A stretch of 64,000 nucleotides of DNA from Caballeronia sordidicola (GTDB lineage: Bacteria; Pseudomonadota; Gammaproteobacteria; Burkholderiales; Burkholderiaceae), in NCBI RefSeq assembly GCF_001544455.2, contig NZ_FCOC02000004.1, positions 186,001 through 250,000 on the forward strand, given 5' to 3'. Of this stretch, positions 8,716 through 17,920 are shown one piece after another (the first letter of the stretch is position 1; every line of letters starts with the position of its first letter). The position numbers and the translations under genes are program-made. Under the pieces are notes generated by a model, which saw only the letters and a list, made by a program, of their open reading frames with translations, had not been told where the DNA came from and searched no databases.

Positions 8716-10038
8716 TCAAAGCGCCCGATCCCGGTTGGCGATACGCGCGGGCAAGCCAAACAGGATCAGCAGCGCGGCGAGGATCAGCACGGCGGCAATG
8801 GCGTAGAGACCGCCCGACGTGGCGCCGGTGATATCCACCACCTTGCCGACCAGATACGGGCTGATGATGCCGCCCAGGTTGCCAATGGAGTTGATCAGCG
8901 CAATGCCGCCCGCCGCCGCCGTGCCGCTGAGAAACGCGGGCGGCAAGGTCCAGAACACGGGCAGGCAGCCGATCGCACCCACGGAGGCGATCACGAGCGA
9001 GATCATGGCAAGCGTGGTGTCGTGCGCAAAGTACGCGCTCAACGCGTAGCCGATACCGCCCACGGCCACCGCCAGCCCGAGATGCCAGCGGCGCTCGCCG
9101 CTGCGGTCCGAGCTTTTCCCCAGCGCAACCATGCCGATACCCGCGGCCGCGTAGGGAATCGCGGTCAGGAGGCCAATGCTCATCGGACTTGTAATGCCGG
9201 TGTTCTTGATGAGTTGCGGCATCCAGAACGTGAGGCCGTACAGGCCCATCAGCATGAAGAGATAAATGAGCGAAAGCAGCAGGGTACCGGGCTGGCGCAT
9301 TGCATCAGCGAATTTGTGCGAAGTGCCTTTGTCTTCACGATCGATATTCGCCTGCAGCACGGCCTTTTCCTCGGCGTTCAGCCACTTCGCGTGGCCGATG
9401 CGGTCATCGAGAATCTCAAGCACGAGGAGGCCGAGCAGCGCCGTCGGCAGGCCTTCGAGCAGGAACAGCCATTGCCATCCGGCGAGTCCGAGCGCGCCCG
9501 CGAAGCGCGTCATGATGAAGCCCGACAACGGGCCGCCGATCACGCCGGAAATCGATATCGACGTCATGAAAAGCGCGTTGATCCGCGCGCGCCGTTTGGC
9601 CGGAAACCAGTACGTGAAGTACAGGATGATGCCTGGCAGGAACCCGGCTTCCGTCGCGCCGATCACGAAGCGCAGCACATAAAACCACGTCTCCGATTTA
9701 ACGAACATCATCGCGGCCGATGCAATGCCCCACGAGATCATGATCCGCGCAATCCAGACGCGCGCGCCGACGCGGCTGAGTATCAGGTTGCTCGGGATCT
9801 CGAAGATGAAATAGCCCACGAAGAAGATGCTCGCGCCGAATCCGTAGGCGGCGTTGGACAGGCCGAGATCGCCCTGCATCTGGAGCTTGGCGAAGCTGAT
9901 GTTGACGCGGTCGAAGTACGCGAAGATGAAGCAGACGATCAGCAGCGGCACGATCCGCCACACGGCTTTCCGGTACGCGTTTTCTTCGAGCGCGCTCGCG
10001 TGGTCCGCGCTTCCGGCGAGTGGAATCGATCCCGGCAT
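8716..10038 (-). CDS. MFS transporter, anion:cation symporter (ACS) family
   Basis: The 440-residue product has 12 predicted membrane segments and the ACS-family signature YFDRVNISFAKLQMQGDLGLS in its first helix and loop. This family takes up organic anions such as tartrate, hexuronates, galactarate and 4-hydroxyphenylacetate by H+ symport in the inner membrane. Its place between an SDR resembling 2-keto-3-deoxy-L-fuconate dehydrogenase and an IclR regulator suggests a sugar acid as substrate; this is inference from neighbours. The start at 10038 (MPGSIPLAGSADHAS) follows a plausible GGAGAGC site. Confidence 0.88.
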   Translation of the reverse strand: MPGSIPLAGSADHASALEENAYRKAVWRIVPLLIVCFIFAYFDRVNISFAKLQMQGDLGLSNAAYGFGASIFFVGYFIFEIPSNLILSRVGARVWIARIMISWGIASAAMMFVKSETWFYVLRFVIGATEAGFLPGIILYFTYWFPAKRRARINALFMTSISISGVIGGPLSGFIMTRFAGALGLAGWQWLFLLEGLPTALLGLLVLEILDDRIGHAKWLNAEEKAVLQANIDREDKGTSHKFADAMRQPGTLLLSLIYLFMLMGLYGLTFWMPQLIKNTGITSPMSIGLLTAIPYAAAGIGMVALGKSSDRSGERRWHLGLAVAVGGIGYALSAYFAHDTTLAMISLVIASVGAIGCLPVFWTLPPAFLSGTAAAGGIALINSIGNLGGIISPYLVGKVVDITGATSGGLYAIAAVLILAALLILFGLPARIANRDRAL

Positions 10039-10105
10039 GGGCGCTCTCCTGACAGGTGTGATTGTTGTGTTGTTATTCAGACACGCGCGCAGGCACGCGC
10101 GCGGC

Positions 10106-10876
10106 TCAGTTCGACCAGCCGCCGTCGATCATGTGGATCGTGCCAGTGGTGAAGGCGGATTCGTCGGAGGCGAGGTAGGTGACCAGCGCCGCGACTTCCT
10201 CGGCACGTCCAACGCGCCCGATGGGCTGGCGCGCGACAAACGCCGCGCGCACTTTTTCTTCGTCCACATTGGAAGCTGCGGCCTGCGTCGCGATACGGCC
10301 ACGCAGCGATGGCGACTCGATGGTCCCCGGACAGATTGCGTTGCACCGGATCGCCTGGCCGACGAAATCGGCGGCGACGGATTTCGTGAGGCCAATCACC
10401 GCCGCCTTCGACGCGCCGTACGCAAAGCGGTTCGGCACGCCTTTCACGCTCGACGCCGCCGACGCCATGTTGATGATCGACGCGCCTTTGCCCGCGTCCA
10501 GCATTCCCGGCAAATACGCGCGGATGGTCCGGTACATGGCCTTGACGTTCAGATCGAAGCTGAAATCCCAGTCCTTGTCGTCGCATTTCAAAATGTTGCC
10601 GTCGGCCACGTAGCCGGCGCAGTTGAACAGCACGTCGATGGGTCCCGTCTTCGCGGCGAACGCGGTGATATCGGCGGCGTCCAGAACGTTCAGGCGCGCA
10701 GTGCGCAAGGTCGAACCTTCGCCCGCGTCACGCGCGAGATCGGCGAGCGCTTCTTCATTGATATCCGTGGCCCAGACCGTCGCGCCTTCAGCCGCCAGCA
10801 TGAGCGCCGAGGCCCGTCCAATACCGTTTCCTGCCGCCGTCACCACCACATTCTTGCCTTCGACCCGCTTGACCAT
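10106..10876 (-). CDS. short-chain dehydrogenase/reductase, 2-keto-3-deoxy-L-fuconate dehydrogenase-like
   Basis: This classical SDR of 256 residues has the cofactor motif TAAGNGIGR near residue 14, the acidic residue in WATDINEE that favours NAD, the NCAG motif, and the catalytic Ser in NMASAASSVKG with YGASK. The full pattern (LFNCAGYV, KGVPNRFAYGASKAAVIGLTKSVA, CPGTIESPSL) is that of the DHRS6/2-keto-3-deoxy-L-fuconate dehydrogenase group. The ATG at 10876 has an excellent AAAGGAG site, which decides the start over an upstream in-frame codon. It is the first gene of the operon with the ACS permease and IclR gene. A role in L-fucose or related sugar-acid catabolism is likely but not proven. 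Confidence 0.85.
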   Translation of the reverse strand: MVKRVEGKNVVVTAAGNGIGRASALMLAAEGATVWATDINEEALADLARDAGEGSTLRTARLNVLDAADITAFAAKTGPIDVLFNCAGYVADGNILKCDDKDWDFSFDLNVKAMYRTIRAYLPGMLDAGKGASIINMASAASSVKGVPNRFAYGASKAAVIGLTKSVAADFVGQAIRCNAICPGTIESPSLRGRIATQAAASNVDEEKVRAAFVARQPIGRVGRAEEVAALVTYLASDESAFTTGTIHMIDGGWSN

Positions 10877-10939
10877 TGCTGCTCCTTTCACGTTGTCAGG
10901 TTGCATCGAACGAGATATGCCATTCAATTTGCACGGCAA

Positions 10940-10955
10940 TTTTCACATATGAAAA
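10940..10955. promoter_or_regulatory. candidate IclR operator
   Basis: TTTTCA-CATA-TGAAAA is an inverted repeat of six-base arms, 64 bases upstream of the SDR start codon and in the SDR/selD divergent gap. Sites of this TTTCA-TGAAA type are known for IclR-family proteins such as KdgR. The operon that it precedes encodes an IclR regulator. Assignment is inference. Confidence 0.4.
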
Positions 10956-11074
10956 TGTTTTTTATAAGTGAAGGTAAACGCGAAGTAGGATGATTTCAGG
11001 TCGAATCCGCGTTCCCGCCAATCGTCAACACGCACCATAATGTCGTTCGCACGCCACTTAGCCGGACTCTCCGA

Positions 11075-12139
11075 ATGACCGAAATCAAGCTGAATTCCAA
11101 TCCGTCGCCCCGCCTGACTAGCCTTTCCCACGGCGGCGGCTGCGGCTGCAAGATCGCGCCGGGCCTGCTTGCCGACCTGCTCAAGCGCAGCACGCCAATG
11201 GCGCTGTTCCCCGATTTGCTGGTAGGCAACGACACCGCCGACGACGCGGCGGTGTACCGGTTGAATGACGAGCAGGCGATTGTCGCGACCACCGACTTTT
11301 TCATGCCGATCGTCGACGACCCGTACGATTTCGGCCGCATCGCCGCGACCAATGCGCTTTCCGACGTCTACGCCATGGGCGGCAAACCTATCCTCGCGCT
11401 TGCGCTCGTTGGCATGCCGATCAACGTCTTGCCGCACGATGTAATCGCGGCGGTGCTCAAGGGCGGCGAATCCATTTGCGCCGAAGCGGGCATTCCGGTG
11501 GCGGGCGGCCATTCCATCGATTCGGTCGAGCCTATCTATGGTCTGGCTGCAATCGGGCTGGTGCATCCGAAGCGCGTGAAACGCAACGCGGCCGCGCGTG
11601 CGGGCGACGTGCTGATTCTCGGCAAGCCGCTGGGCGTGGGGGTTTTGTCGGCGGCCCTGAAAAAGGATCAACTCGATACCGCTGGCTACGCCGCCATGAT
11701 CGCCGCCACGACCAAGCTGAACCGTCCGGGCGCGGAACTCGCCGCGCTCGACGGCGTGCATGCGTTGACGGACGTGACCGGCTTCGGCCTGCTCGGTCAC
11801 ACGCTCGAACTCAGCCGGGGCGCAAGACTGACCGCGCGGATCCGTTTCAACGATCTGCCGTGGCTGCCCGGCGTCGAGGCATTTGCCAAAGCGGGCGTCA
11901 TCACGGGTGCATCGGGACGCAACTGGGCAGCTTATGGCAAGGACATCGTGCTTGCGTCGTCATTCCACGATGTGGCACAGGCCCTGCTTACCGATCCGCA
12001 GACTTCGGGCGGCCTGTTGGTTTCGTGCGCGCCCGAAGCGGTCGACGAAGTCCTCGCTATCTTTCGCGCGGACGGCTTTGACGAAGCGGCGGTAATCGGT
12101 GAAATGGTCGATGGCGAGAGCCGCGTCGAAGTGGTCTGA
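11075..12139 (+). CDS. selD: selenide, water dikinase (selenophosphate synthetase)
   Basis: The 354-residue enzyme makes monoselenophosphate from selenide and ATP for selenocysteine and 2-selenouridine synthesis. The glycine-rich mobile loop HGGGCGCKIAPG carries the catalytic Cys23 (Cys form, not selenocysteine) and Lys26. The AIRS-type ATP-binding core follows, with GNDTADDAAVYRL, TTDFFMPIVDDPYDFGRIAA, AGGHSIDSVEPIYGL and DVTGFGLLGH. Length and motif order match the family. It is divergent from the SDR operon, and a CDF transporter gene follows at 41 bases. The selenium-using partner genes (mnmH, selA/selB) are not within the window. Confidence 0.95.
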   Translation: MTEIKLNSNPSPRLTSLSHGGGCGCKIAPGLLADLLKRSTPMALFPDLLVGNDTADDAAVYRLNDEQAIVATTDFFMPIVDDPYDFGRIAATNALSDVYAMGGKPILALALVGMPINVLPHDVIAAVLKGGESICAEAGIPVAGGHSIDSVEPIYGLAAIGLVHPKRVKRNAAARAGDVLILGKPLGVGVLSAALKKDQLDTAGYAAMIAATTKLNRPGAELAALDGVHALTDVTGFGLLGHTLELSRGARLTARIRFNDLPWLPGVEAFAKAGVITGASGRNWAAYGKDIVLASSFHDVAQALLTDPQTSGGLLVSCAPEAVDEVLAIFRADGFDEAAVIGEMVDGESRVEVV

Positions 12140-12180
12140 ATCCACGATTCCACCATGCTTGAACATTCACCGGGAGCCCG

Positions 12181-13125
12181 ATGAAAGAAGAATCGCCGAA
12201 GGCCATCTTTTATGCGCTCGCCGCCAACTTCGGCATTGCCGTGTGCAAGTTCGGCGCGGCGGCGTTTACAGGTTCAGGTTCCATGTTCGCTGAGGCGATT
12301 CATTCGACCGCCGACTGCGGCAATCAACTCCTGCTGCTGTTTGGCCTGAAGCGCTCGCAGGCGCCCGCCGACGTATTGCATCCGCTCGGTTCCGGCCGCG
12401 AGATTTACTTCTATTCCATGCTGGTTGCGTTGCTGCTGTTTTTTGTCGGCGGTGCGTTCTCGGTTTATGAAGGCGTGCACCGGATCGCGGTGCACGAATC
12501 GGTCACGAATCCAATCGTCGCGCTGGTCGTGCTCGGCATTTCCGTGGTGCTCGAAGCGTTTTCGTTGTCCGGCGCGTTGAAAGAAATCCGCAAGACATCC
12601 GGCAACAAATCGCTCTGGCGATGGTTCCGGGAAACGCGCGAATCGGAATTGATCGTGGTGACCGGCGAGGACGTTGCGGCGCTCGCGGGTCTTGCCATCG
12701 CGTTCTGCGCCGTGCTGATGACCATGATCACCGGCAACTCTGCTTACGATGCCGCCGGTTCCATCGGCGTGGGCGTATTGCTGATGGTGATCGCGTACCT
12801 GGTGGCGCGCGAAGTGAAGTCGATGATCGTTGGCGAATCGGCAAGTCCGGAAGTGCGCCGGGCTATCGATGCGCATTTGCGCGCGCGTCCGGAAATCGTT
12901 CGCGTGCTCAACCTAATTACGCTGCAGTGGGGCAAGCAGATCGTGGTCGCGGTGCAGGCGGAGATGGTGGAATACGAAAGCGGACGCGCAATGGTCGACG
13001 CAATCAACGTGATTGAAGAGGATCTGCAGCGTACATTTCCGGAAGCGCGCTGGGTATTTTTCGAGCCGGATGTTGCGCGCGTGCCGGACGGCAAAGCCAC
13101 AGCCGGTCCTGACGCGTTCCACTAA
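12181..13125 (+). CDS. cation diffusion facilitator (CDF) family transporter
   Basis: The 314-residue protein has six predicted inner-membrane helices and a cytosolic C-terminal domain. The CDF metal-site motif HxxxD is visible in TM2 (AEAIHSTADCGNQ). The second site expected in TM5 is reduced to DVAALAGLA, without the usual His, which is seen in the TMEM163/ZitB-unlike and iron/zinc CDF branches. It probably exports a divalent metal using the proton gradient; the metal is not predictable. It lies 41 bases after selD on the same strand and may be co-transcribed with it. Confidence 0.85.
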   Translation: MKEESPKAIFYALAANFGIAVCKFGAAAFTGSGSMFAEAIHSTADCGNQLLLLFGLKRSQAPADVLHPLGSGREIYFYSMLVALLLFFVGGAFSVYEGVHRIAVHESVTNPIVALVVLGISVVLEAFSLSGALKEIRKTSGNKSLWRWFRETRESELIVVTGEDVAALAGLAIAFCAVLMTMITGNSAYDAAGSIGVGVLLMVIAYLVAREVKSMIVGESASPEVRRAIDAHLRARPEIVRVLNLITLQWGKQIVVAVQAEMVEYESGRAMVDAINVIEEDLQRTFPEARWVFFEPDVARVPDGKATAGPDAFH

Positions 13126-13167
13126 ACTGACTGCAAGCCAGGATTGCCGAACGCGTGACGTCGGGCG

Positions 13168-13461
13168 TCAGGGCAAATGTGCCGGTGGCCGGTCGTGATG
13201 CGGTCGGGGAGTATCGGGCGTGGCGGGCAATTCGGTATTGCCGCTCGCCGGAAGTTGTGTGGTGCCTTCGTCCGTTGTCATGATATCGACAGGCTGTGTG
13301 ACCGATGCCGCCAGGGGCGTGTTGGACCTGGAAACCCGTTCCGTGGTGGAAGTCCTTGCGGCGAAAGCCCGCCCGGGCGCGAGAAGTGCTATCAGCAGTC
13401 CGGCCGCGGCAAGCACGGCGGCCGTAGAAATCCTGAAAATTTGCTGGGTCTGGACGCGCAT
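13168..13461 (-). CDS. small secreted hypothetical protein
   Basis: From the ATG at 13461 the product is 97 residues. It starts with a basic n-region and a long hydrophobic stretch (FRISTAAVLAAAGLLIALL), ending in a plausible signal peptidase site (GRAFA-A). The mature part is Thr/Ser/Pro-rich and low in complexity, with a His/Pro-rich tail. I do not recognise a family. It is convergent with the CDF gene. The signal peptide supports it as real; the weak ribosome-binding site lowers confidence. Confidence 0.5.
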   Translation of the reverse strand: MRVQTQQIFRISTAAVLAAAGLLIALLAPGRAFAARTSTTERVSRSNTPLAASVTQPVDIMTTDEGTTQLPASGNTELPATPDTPRPHHDRPPAHLP

Positions 13462-13600
13462 GCGTGAGGTCCGGTGGTTTTGATCAGACCTTTCATGCAC
13501 GAAGCATTCCAGCTTGTACAGTGATGACCGCAGTCCCAATCGTGCTCGTGGCCGAGCGCATCCGTTGCGGAATCCCTAACAGAGTTCTTCATCCCCGCCT

Positions 13601-16261
13601 ATGCGCAAAATTGTTCTCTCCGCTTCCTTTCTTTTCGCGTTTGTCCTGAACAGCGCGTTTGTTTCCCCTGCAATTGCGGCGTCCGGTTCCGCTGCAGCCA
13701 AATCGCCTGCCAGCGCGTCGTCGGCGTCATCGGTTGCCTTGACGCCGGAACAGGCGCGCAACGCGCTCGCCGTGCTCAACGATCCCGCGCGACGCGGCCA
13801 GGTCGAAGACACACTACGCGCCGTCGCGGCCGCGGGCGCGCTCGCCACGCCCGCGCAGGCGGTGCCGGCGAGCGCTGCCGCAGCGTCCGCGGCCTCCGCG
13901 GCGAGCGGTGCATCGGGCGCTGCGGGCGTGCTGGCGAATTCGCTGACAAGCAACGGGCTTGCGTCGCAGATAACCCATCAGGCCAGCAACTGGCTGGTGG
14001 AAATGAGCGGTGGCTTGCGCCGGTCGGTGACAGCGCTGCTCGACTACGGTTCCGTGACCCAGTGGTGGCGCCAGCGCACCGCAACCGAAAGCGGGCGCGC
14101 ACTGGTCGGCGAGGTGTTCTGGGCCATCGCTATCTCGCTGCTGCCCGCACTGCTGCTCGAATTCCTGAGCACGCGGCTTGTGCGCCGGCCGCGTGCGCGC
14201 ATCGCGGCACGGGGTATTGTCGATGTCGATGACACGCAACCCGAGCTCAAGAAGGACGAACGCTCCGCTGCACAGGCCGAAGCCGTGGCGGAACGTTCGG
14301 GTAACGAGGTTGCCATCGAAATTGCCGGACGCAGGGCCGATACCGCCCGTGGCGTGCGCCACGCCGCGCGTCACTGGACCTTGTTGCAGCGCCTGCCGAG
14401 CGCCATTTTGCACAGCTTGCTGGCCGTGCTGCCGCTGATCGTTTTCACCATCGCGGCAGCCGTGCTGATGTCCATTTTTATCGATGAAGGCACGCCTCAG
14501 GGCCGTTCGGTCGGCGCGCTGGTCGACGTTTATCTGATTTGCCGCGGCATTGTGATCGCAAGCGGGTTCTTCTTTGCGCCGCGTGCTCCGGGCCTGCGCC
14601 TGATTCAAATGAGCGATGAATCGGCGGCTTTCGCGCATCGCTGGCTGGTCGCCATTGTTTCGGTCACGGGCGCGGGCATTGCGTTTGCCGAAGGCGCCGA
14701 GCCGCTGGGATTGACCAACGTGGCTCACGATTCGATCGTCAAGGCGGTCGCGCTGGTCGCTCACGTGCTGGTTGCCATTGTGATCCTGAAGTGCCGTGCG
14801 CCGGTTGCAGCCTGGATTCGTGACAGCATGCGCGGACACCGTTCGTTTGTGTTGCTCGGCAACTGGGCCGCCGACATTTGGGCCGTCATTGCCGTGTTCC
14901 TGGTGATGGCGCTGTGGTTCGTCTGGGCGCTCGATGTGCGCAATGGTTATCGGACGCTGTTCCATCTTCTGGGCGTGTCCCTGCTCGTGATCGTCGCCGC
15001 GCGCGTGATCGCGATCGTGGTGTTCGGCGCGCTCGGCAGGATCTTTCATGCGGTGGCCGAGGCGCAGGATCAGGCAACGAGGTCGATCGCTCATCAGCAT
15101 GCGTATCGCTACTATCCGCTGCTGCGTAGCATCTTGCGGGCGTTGATCATCGTGGGCCTTGTCCTCACGTTGCTGGAGGTCTGGGGCCTGCATGTATTCG
15201 CACTCTTTTCGTCGGGCGGCGTCGGTCACCGGCTGGCATCGGCGCTGATCACCATTGCCGTTGCGGCAGTATTCGCCGTGGTGGTGTGGGAAGGCGCGAA
15301 TGTGCTCGTGGAACAGCGGCTTGAACGGTGGACCGCGAGCGGCGACCGCTTGCGCGCGGCGCGCCTGCAAACGTTGCTGCCCATGATGCGCACCGCGCTT
15401 TTCATCGTGATCGCGATGGTGGTGGTCATGACCGGCCTGAGCGAGATCGGCGTGAACACCGCCCCCTTGCTCGCGAGCGCGAGTATCTTCGGCGTGGCGC
15501 TCGGCTTCGGTTCGCAAAAACTCGTGCAGGACCTGATTACCGGCATCTTCCTCCTGATGGAGAACGCCATGCAGGTCGGCGACTCCGTCACGCTCGCGGG
15601 CGTCTCGGGAACGGTGGAGTATTTGTCGATTCGAACCGTGCGTCTGCGCGGCGGCGACGGATCCCTCTTTACCGTGCCGTTCAGCTCGGTGTCGACCGTG
15701 AACAACACGAATCGCGGCATCGGCAATGCGGCCGTGCGCGTGAGCATTGCGATGGGCCAGGATATCGGTCTGGCATCGGATACGCTCAAGGAAATCGGCG
15801 CGTCCCTGCGCGACGACGATGCATTCAAGGACGGCATTCTCTCGGACTTCAGCCTCTGGGGCGTGGACGCCGTCGATGGTTCGACGGTCACGCTCGCGGG
15901 CCAGATCCAATGCCGCGATACCGCGCGATGGGGCGTGCAGCGCGAATTCAACCGGCGCATTGTGGATCGCTTTGCGCAGCAGGGTATCGAGATTGCCAAT
16001 CCGCAGCGTAACTTCGTGATTTTCAACAACGCGCGAGGCGATCAGGCCGAGCAGTCGAAGTCGGGCGACGGCGTTGAGGTGTTGAACTCGCCTGCGCCGG
16101 CTTCAGAGCATACGGGGCGCGATGTCCAGCGGTCCGATCCGTACAACGACGCCGCAGTCGATAGCGAAGAAACCGGCGAAACCAGTCAGCGGGGCGCACG
16201 CACCAGCACGGGCGAGCCTTCGAACTCGCCGCCCGATCGCTCGAAGCCAAGCCGCTCATAA
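13601..16261 (+). CDS. large MscS-family mechanosensitive channel (YbiO/MscK-like)
   Basis: The 886-residue protein has a signal peptide (residues 1-26, cleavage near SPAIA-A), an Ala/Ser-rich periplasmic region, about ten membrane segments and a C-terminal MscS domain. In that domain, about residues 615-720, the pore helix and beta domain are clear: LLASASIFGVALGFGSQKLV, DLITGIFLLMENAMQVGD, and VEYLSIRTVRLRGGDG. It opens in response to membrane tension to release solutes during osmotic downshift. Length and order resemble E. coli YbiO. The C-terminal 70 residues are polar and disordered. Its 3' end overlaps the convergent GNAT gene by 76 bases. Confidence 0.9.
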   Translation: MRKIVLSASFLFAFVLNSAFVSPAIAASGSAAAKSPASASSASSVALTPEQARNALAVLNDPARRGQVEDTLRAVAAAGALATPAQAVPASAAAASAASAASGASGAAGVLANSLTSNGLASQITHQASNWLVEMSGGLRRSVTALLDYGSVTQWWRQRTATESGRALVGEVFWAIAISLLPALLLEFLSTRLVRRPRARIAARGIVDVDDTQPELKKDERSAAQAEAVAERSGNEVAIEIAGRRADTARGVRHAARHWTLLQRLPSAILHSLLAVLPLIVFTIAAAVLMSIFIDEGTPQGRSVGALVDVYLICRGIVIASGFFFAPRAPGLRLIQMSDESAAFAHRWLVAIVSVTGAGIAFAEGAEPLGLTNVAHDSIVKAVALVAHVLVAIVILKCRAPVAAWIRDSMRGHRSFVLLGNWAADIWAVIAVFLVMALWFVWALDVRNGYRTLFHLLGVSLLVIVAARVIAIVVFGALGRIFHAVAEAQDQATRSIAHQHAYRYYPLLRSILRALIIVGLVLTLLEVWGLHVFALFSSGGVGHRLASALITIAVAAVFAVVVWEGANVLVEQRLERWTASGDRLRAARLQTLLPMMRTALFIVIAMVVVMTGLSEIGVNTAPLLASASIFGVALGFGSQKLVQDLITGIFLLMENAMQVGDSVTLAGVSGTVEYLSIRTVRLRGGDGSLFTVPFSSVSTVNNTNRGIGNAAVRVSIAMGQDIGLASDTLKEIGASLRDDDAFKDGILSDFSLWGVDAVDGSTVTLAGQIQCRDTARWGVQREFNRRIVDRFAQQGIEIANPQRNFVIFNNARGDQAEQSKSGDGVEVLNSPAPASEHTGRDVQRSDPYNDAAVDSEETGETSQRGARTSTGEPSNSPPDRSKPSRS

Positions 16262-16566
16262 AACGCCTCGAGCGCCGCGCCATCCGGCGCTGCATGATCC
16301 GCCGAAAGGGCCTTTAACCCTTGCCCTTTCGGCGTCAATGGCCTCGGCACCAGCGACAGCATCACGCCGTGCCTGTCAGCGAGCGCGACCAGCCGCTCCA
16401 TGGCCGCGCGCGCATGCCCGCGATGATGCTCCCCTTCCGACCACAGCGCTTCGAGCGCAACGGCGCAGTCGCCATTCGGCTCGAGCCACATCTCGATGTC
16501 TTGCCGTTCTTCCACATGGCTTGCATGGAACGCATCGATCATTCTTGAAGCCGCGGTGTCGTGCAT
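16186..16566 (-). CDS. GNAT-family N-acetyltransferase
   Basis: The 126-residue protein carries a GNAT acetyl-CoA binding motif A variant (GEHHRGHARAAMERLVALAD) and the motif B end AFYERLGFERSGGE. The N-terminal beta-strands of the GNAT fold are short. The ATG at 16566 has GAGGG five bases upstream, better than the TTG 12 bases before it. Acceptor unknown. The gene is convergent with, and overlaps, the end of the MscS-family gene. Confidence 0.75.
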   Translation of the reverse strand: MHDTAASRMIDAFHASHVEERQDIEMWLEPNGDCAVALEALWSEGEHHRGHARAAMERLVALADRHGVMLSLVPRPLTPKGQGLKALSADHAAPDGAALEAFYERLGFERSGGEFEGSPVLVRAPR

Positions 16567-16807
16567 AAAGACCCTCAAACGGGTGGAGGATATCCGGCAG
16601 GGTAGTGCGTACCAGACATCAGCGGGGCGCCGATGGAAGGTATTCGCGGAACATCGCCGGCATTGTTTCTGTTGATTTTCGGGGCATGAGCCGCTTCTAT
16701 AATGCGCTTAGCACGATCCTTACATTGTCCTGCCGGTTCGTGCTTCAGTGCATGATTCACCTCGCGTTTCACCTTGTGTTTCCACTTCCACTTTCGGTGC
16801 CGCCCAG

Positions 16808-17920
16808 ATGAAATCAATTGTCCGCTCCTCGCCTGATTCAGTGTCTTTTCGCGCCCGCATGTTCAAACACTTTCCGAGCCTGACCGCGGTGGCCGCGACG
16901 CTCGCCTTCAGCGCGTGCGCGTCAACCTTTGCACAGGACGCCGATGACTTTCGCGGCAGTAGTCACTCGGGCCAGAACGTAAAGGTCATGATCATCTCCA
17001 TGTTCGGTCCCGAAGGCCAGGTATGGCTCGACAAACTGGGTCCCTGGAAGACGGTCAGCGTGCCTGGTCTATCGCCGGACTATCCGGTCGTGCATTGCAA
17101 CAGGCAGGAAATCTGCGTGATGACGACAGGCATGGGGCACGCGAACGCGGCGGCGTCGCTGATGGCGCTCACCTTCTCCGATAAATTCGATCTGCGCCGT
17201 ACGTATTTCATGATCGCGGGCATTGCTGGCATCGATCCGATTCGTGGAACGATCGGGTCGGCCGCGTGGGCGAAATATCTCGTCGACTTCGGTATCCAGT
17301 GGGAAGTCGATGCCCGCGAAAAACCTGATAGCTGGCCAAGCGGTTATCTCGGCATCAATACAAAGAGCCCCGGCGAGAAACCGCCGCTCGACTACAAGAC
17401 CGAGGTGTTCCAGTTAAACCCGGCGCTGGCCGATGTGGCGTATGCGTTATCGAGGAACGTTGCGCTCTCCGACGGCGCCGAAGCACAGGCCGCCCGTGCG
17501 AAGTTCGGCTACGCGCCAGCCAACCAGCCGCCGAAGGTGATCCAGTGCGACACCCTTGCCGGAGACACGTGGTGGTCGGGAAAATATATTGGCGAGCGGG
17601 CGCGGGACTGGACAAAACAACTGACCGATGGCAAAGGCGTGTATTGCACCACGCAGCAAGAGGACAACGCGACATACGAAGCGTTGAAGCGCGCGGCGAG
17701 CGCCCACAAAGTGGATTTGAACCGCGTGGCCGCTGTGCGGACGGGATCGGACTTCGACAGGCCGTATGAAGGGCAATCCGCCTCCGACAATCTGCTGAAC
17801 TACGCCGCGCAGGGTGGTTTCGCGCCGGCTATCGAAAATCTTTATCGGGCTGGGAATCCGTTGGTGCAGGACATTGTCACGCATTGGGGCGAATGGCGCG
17901 ACGGCGTGCCTAGACGTTGA
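16808..17920 (+). CDS. purine nucleoside permease (NUP) family protein
   Basis: The product is 370 residues from the ATG at 16808 and has an N-terminal signal peptide (LTAVAATLAFSACASTFAQ). The core TTGMGHANAAASLMALTFS, MIAGIAGIDPIRGTIGSAAW, CDTLAGDTWWSGKYIGERA and CTTQQEDNATYEALKRA follows the NUP family of fungal and bacterial purine nucleoside permeases, which are distant relatives of nucleoside phosphorylases. The protein is probably periplasmic and binds or processes purine nucleosides. An alternative start at 16859 would shorten the n-region. It stands alone upstream of the flhDC leader. Confidence 0.85.
   Translation: MKSIVRSSPDSVSFRARMFKHFPSLTAVAATLAFSACASTFAQDADDFRGSSHSGQNVKVMIISMFGPEGQVWLDKLGPWKTVSVPGLSPDYPVVHCNRQEICVMTTGMGHANAAASLMALTFSDKFDLRRTYFMIAGIAGIDPIRGTIGSAAWAKYLVDFGIQWEVDAREKPDSWPSGYLGINTKSPGEKPPLDYKTEVFQLNPALADVAYALSRNVALSDGAEAQAARAKFGYAPANQPPKVIQCDTLAGDTWWSGKYIGERARDWTKQLTDGKGVYCTTQQEDNATYEALKRAASAHKVDLNRVAAVRTGSDFDRPYEGQSASDNLLNYAAQGGFAPAIENLYRAGNPLVQDIVTHWGEWRDGVPRR

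Noticed and set aside
13814..15910. A 698-codon minus-strand open frame opposite the MscS-family gene
   Set aside because: Composition is His/Arg/Gln-rich as expected of an antisense shadow in GC-rich DNA, while the plus strand has the MscS pore motifs.
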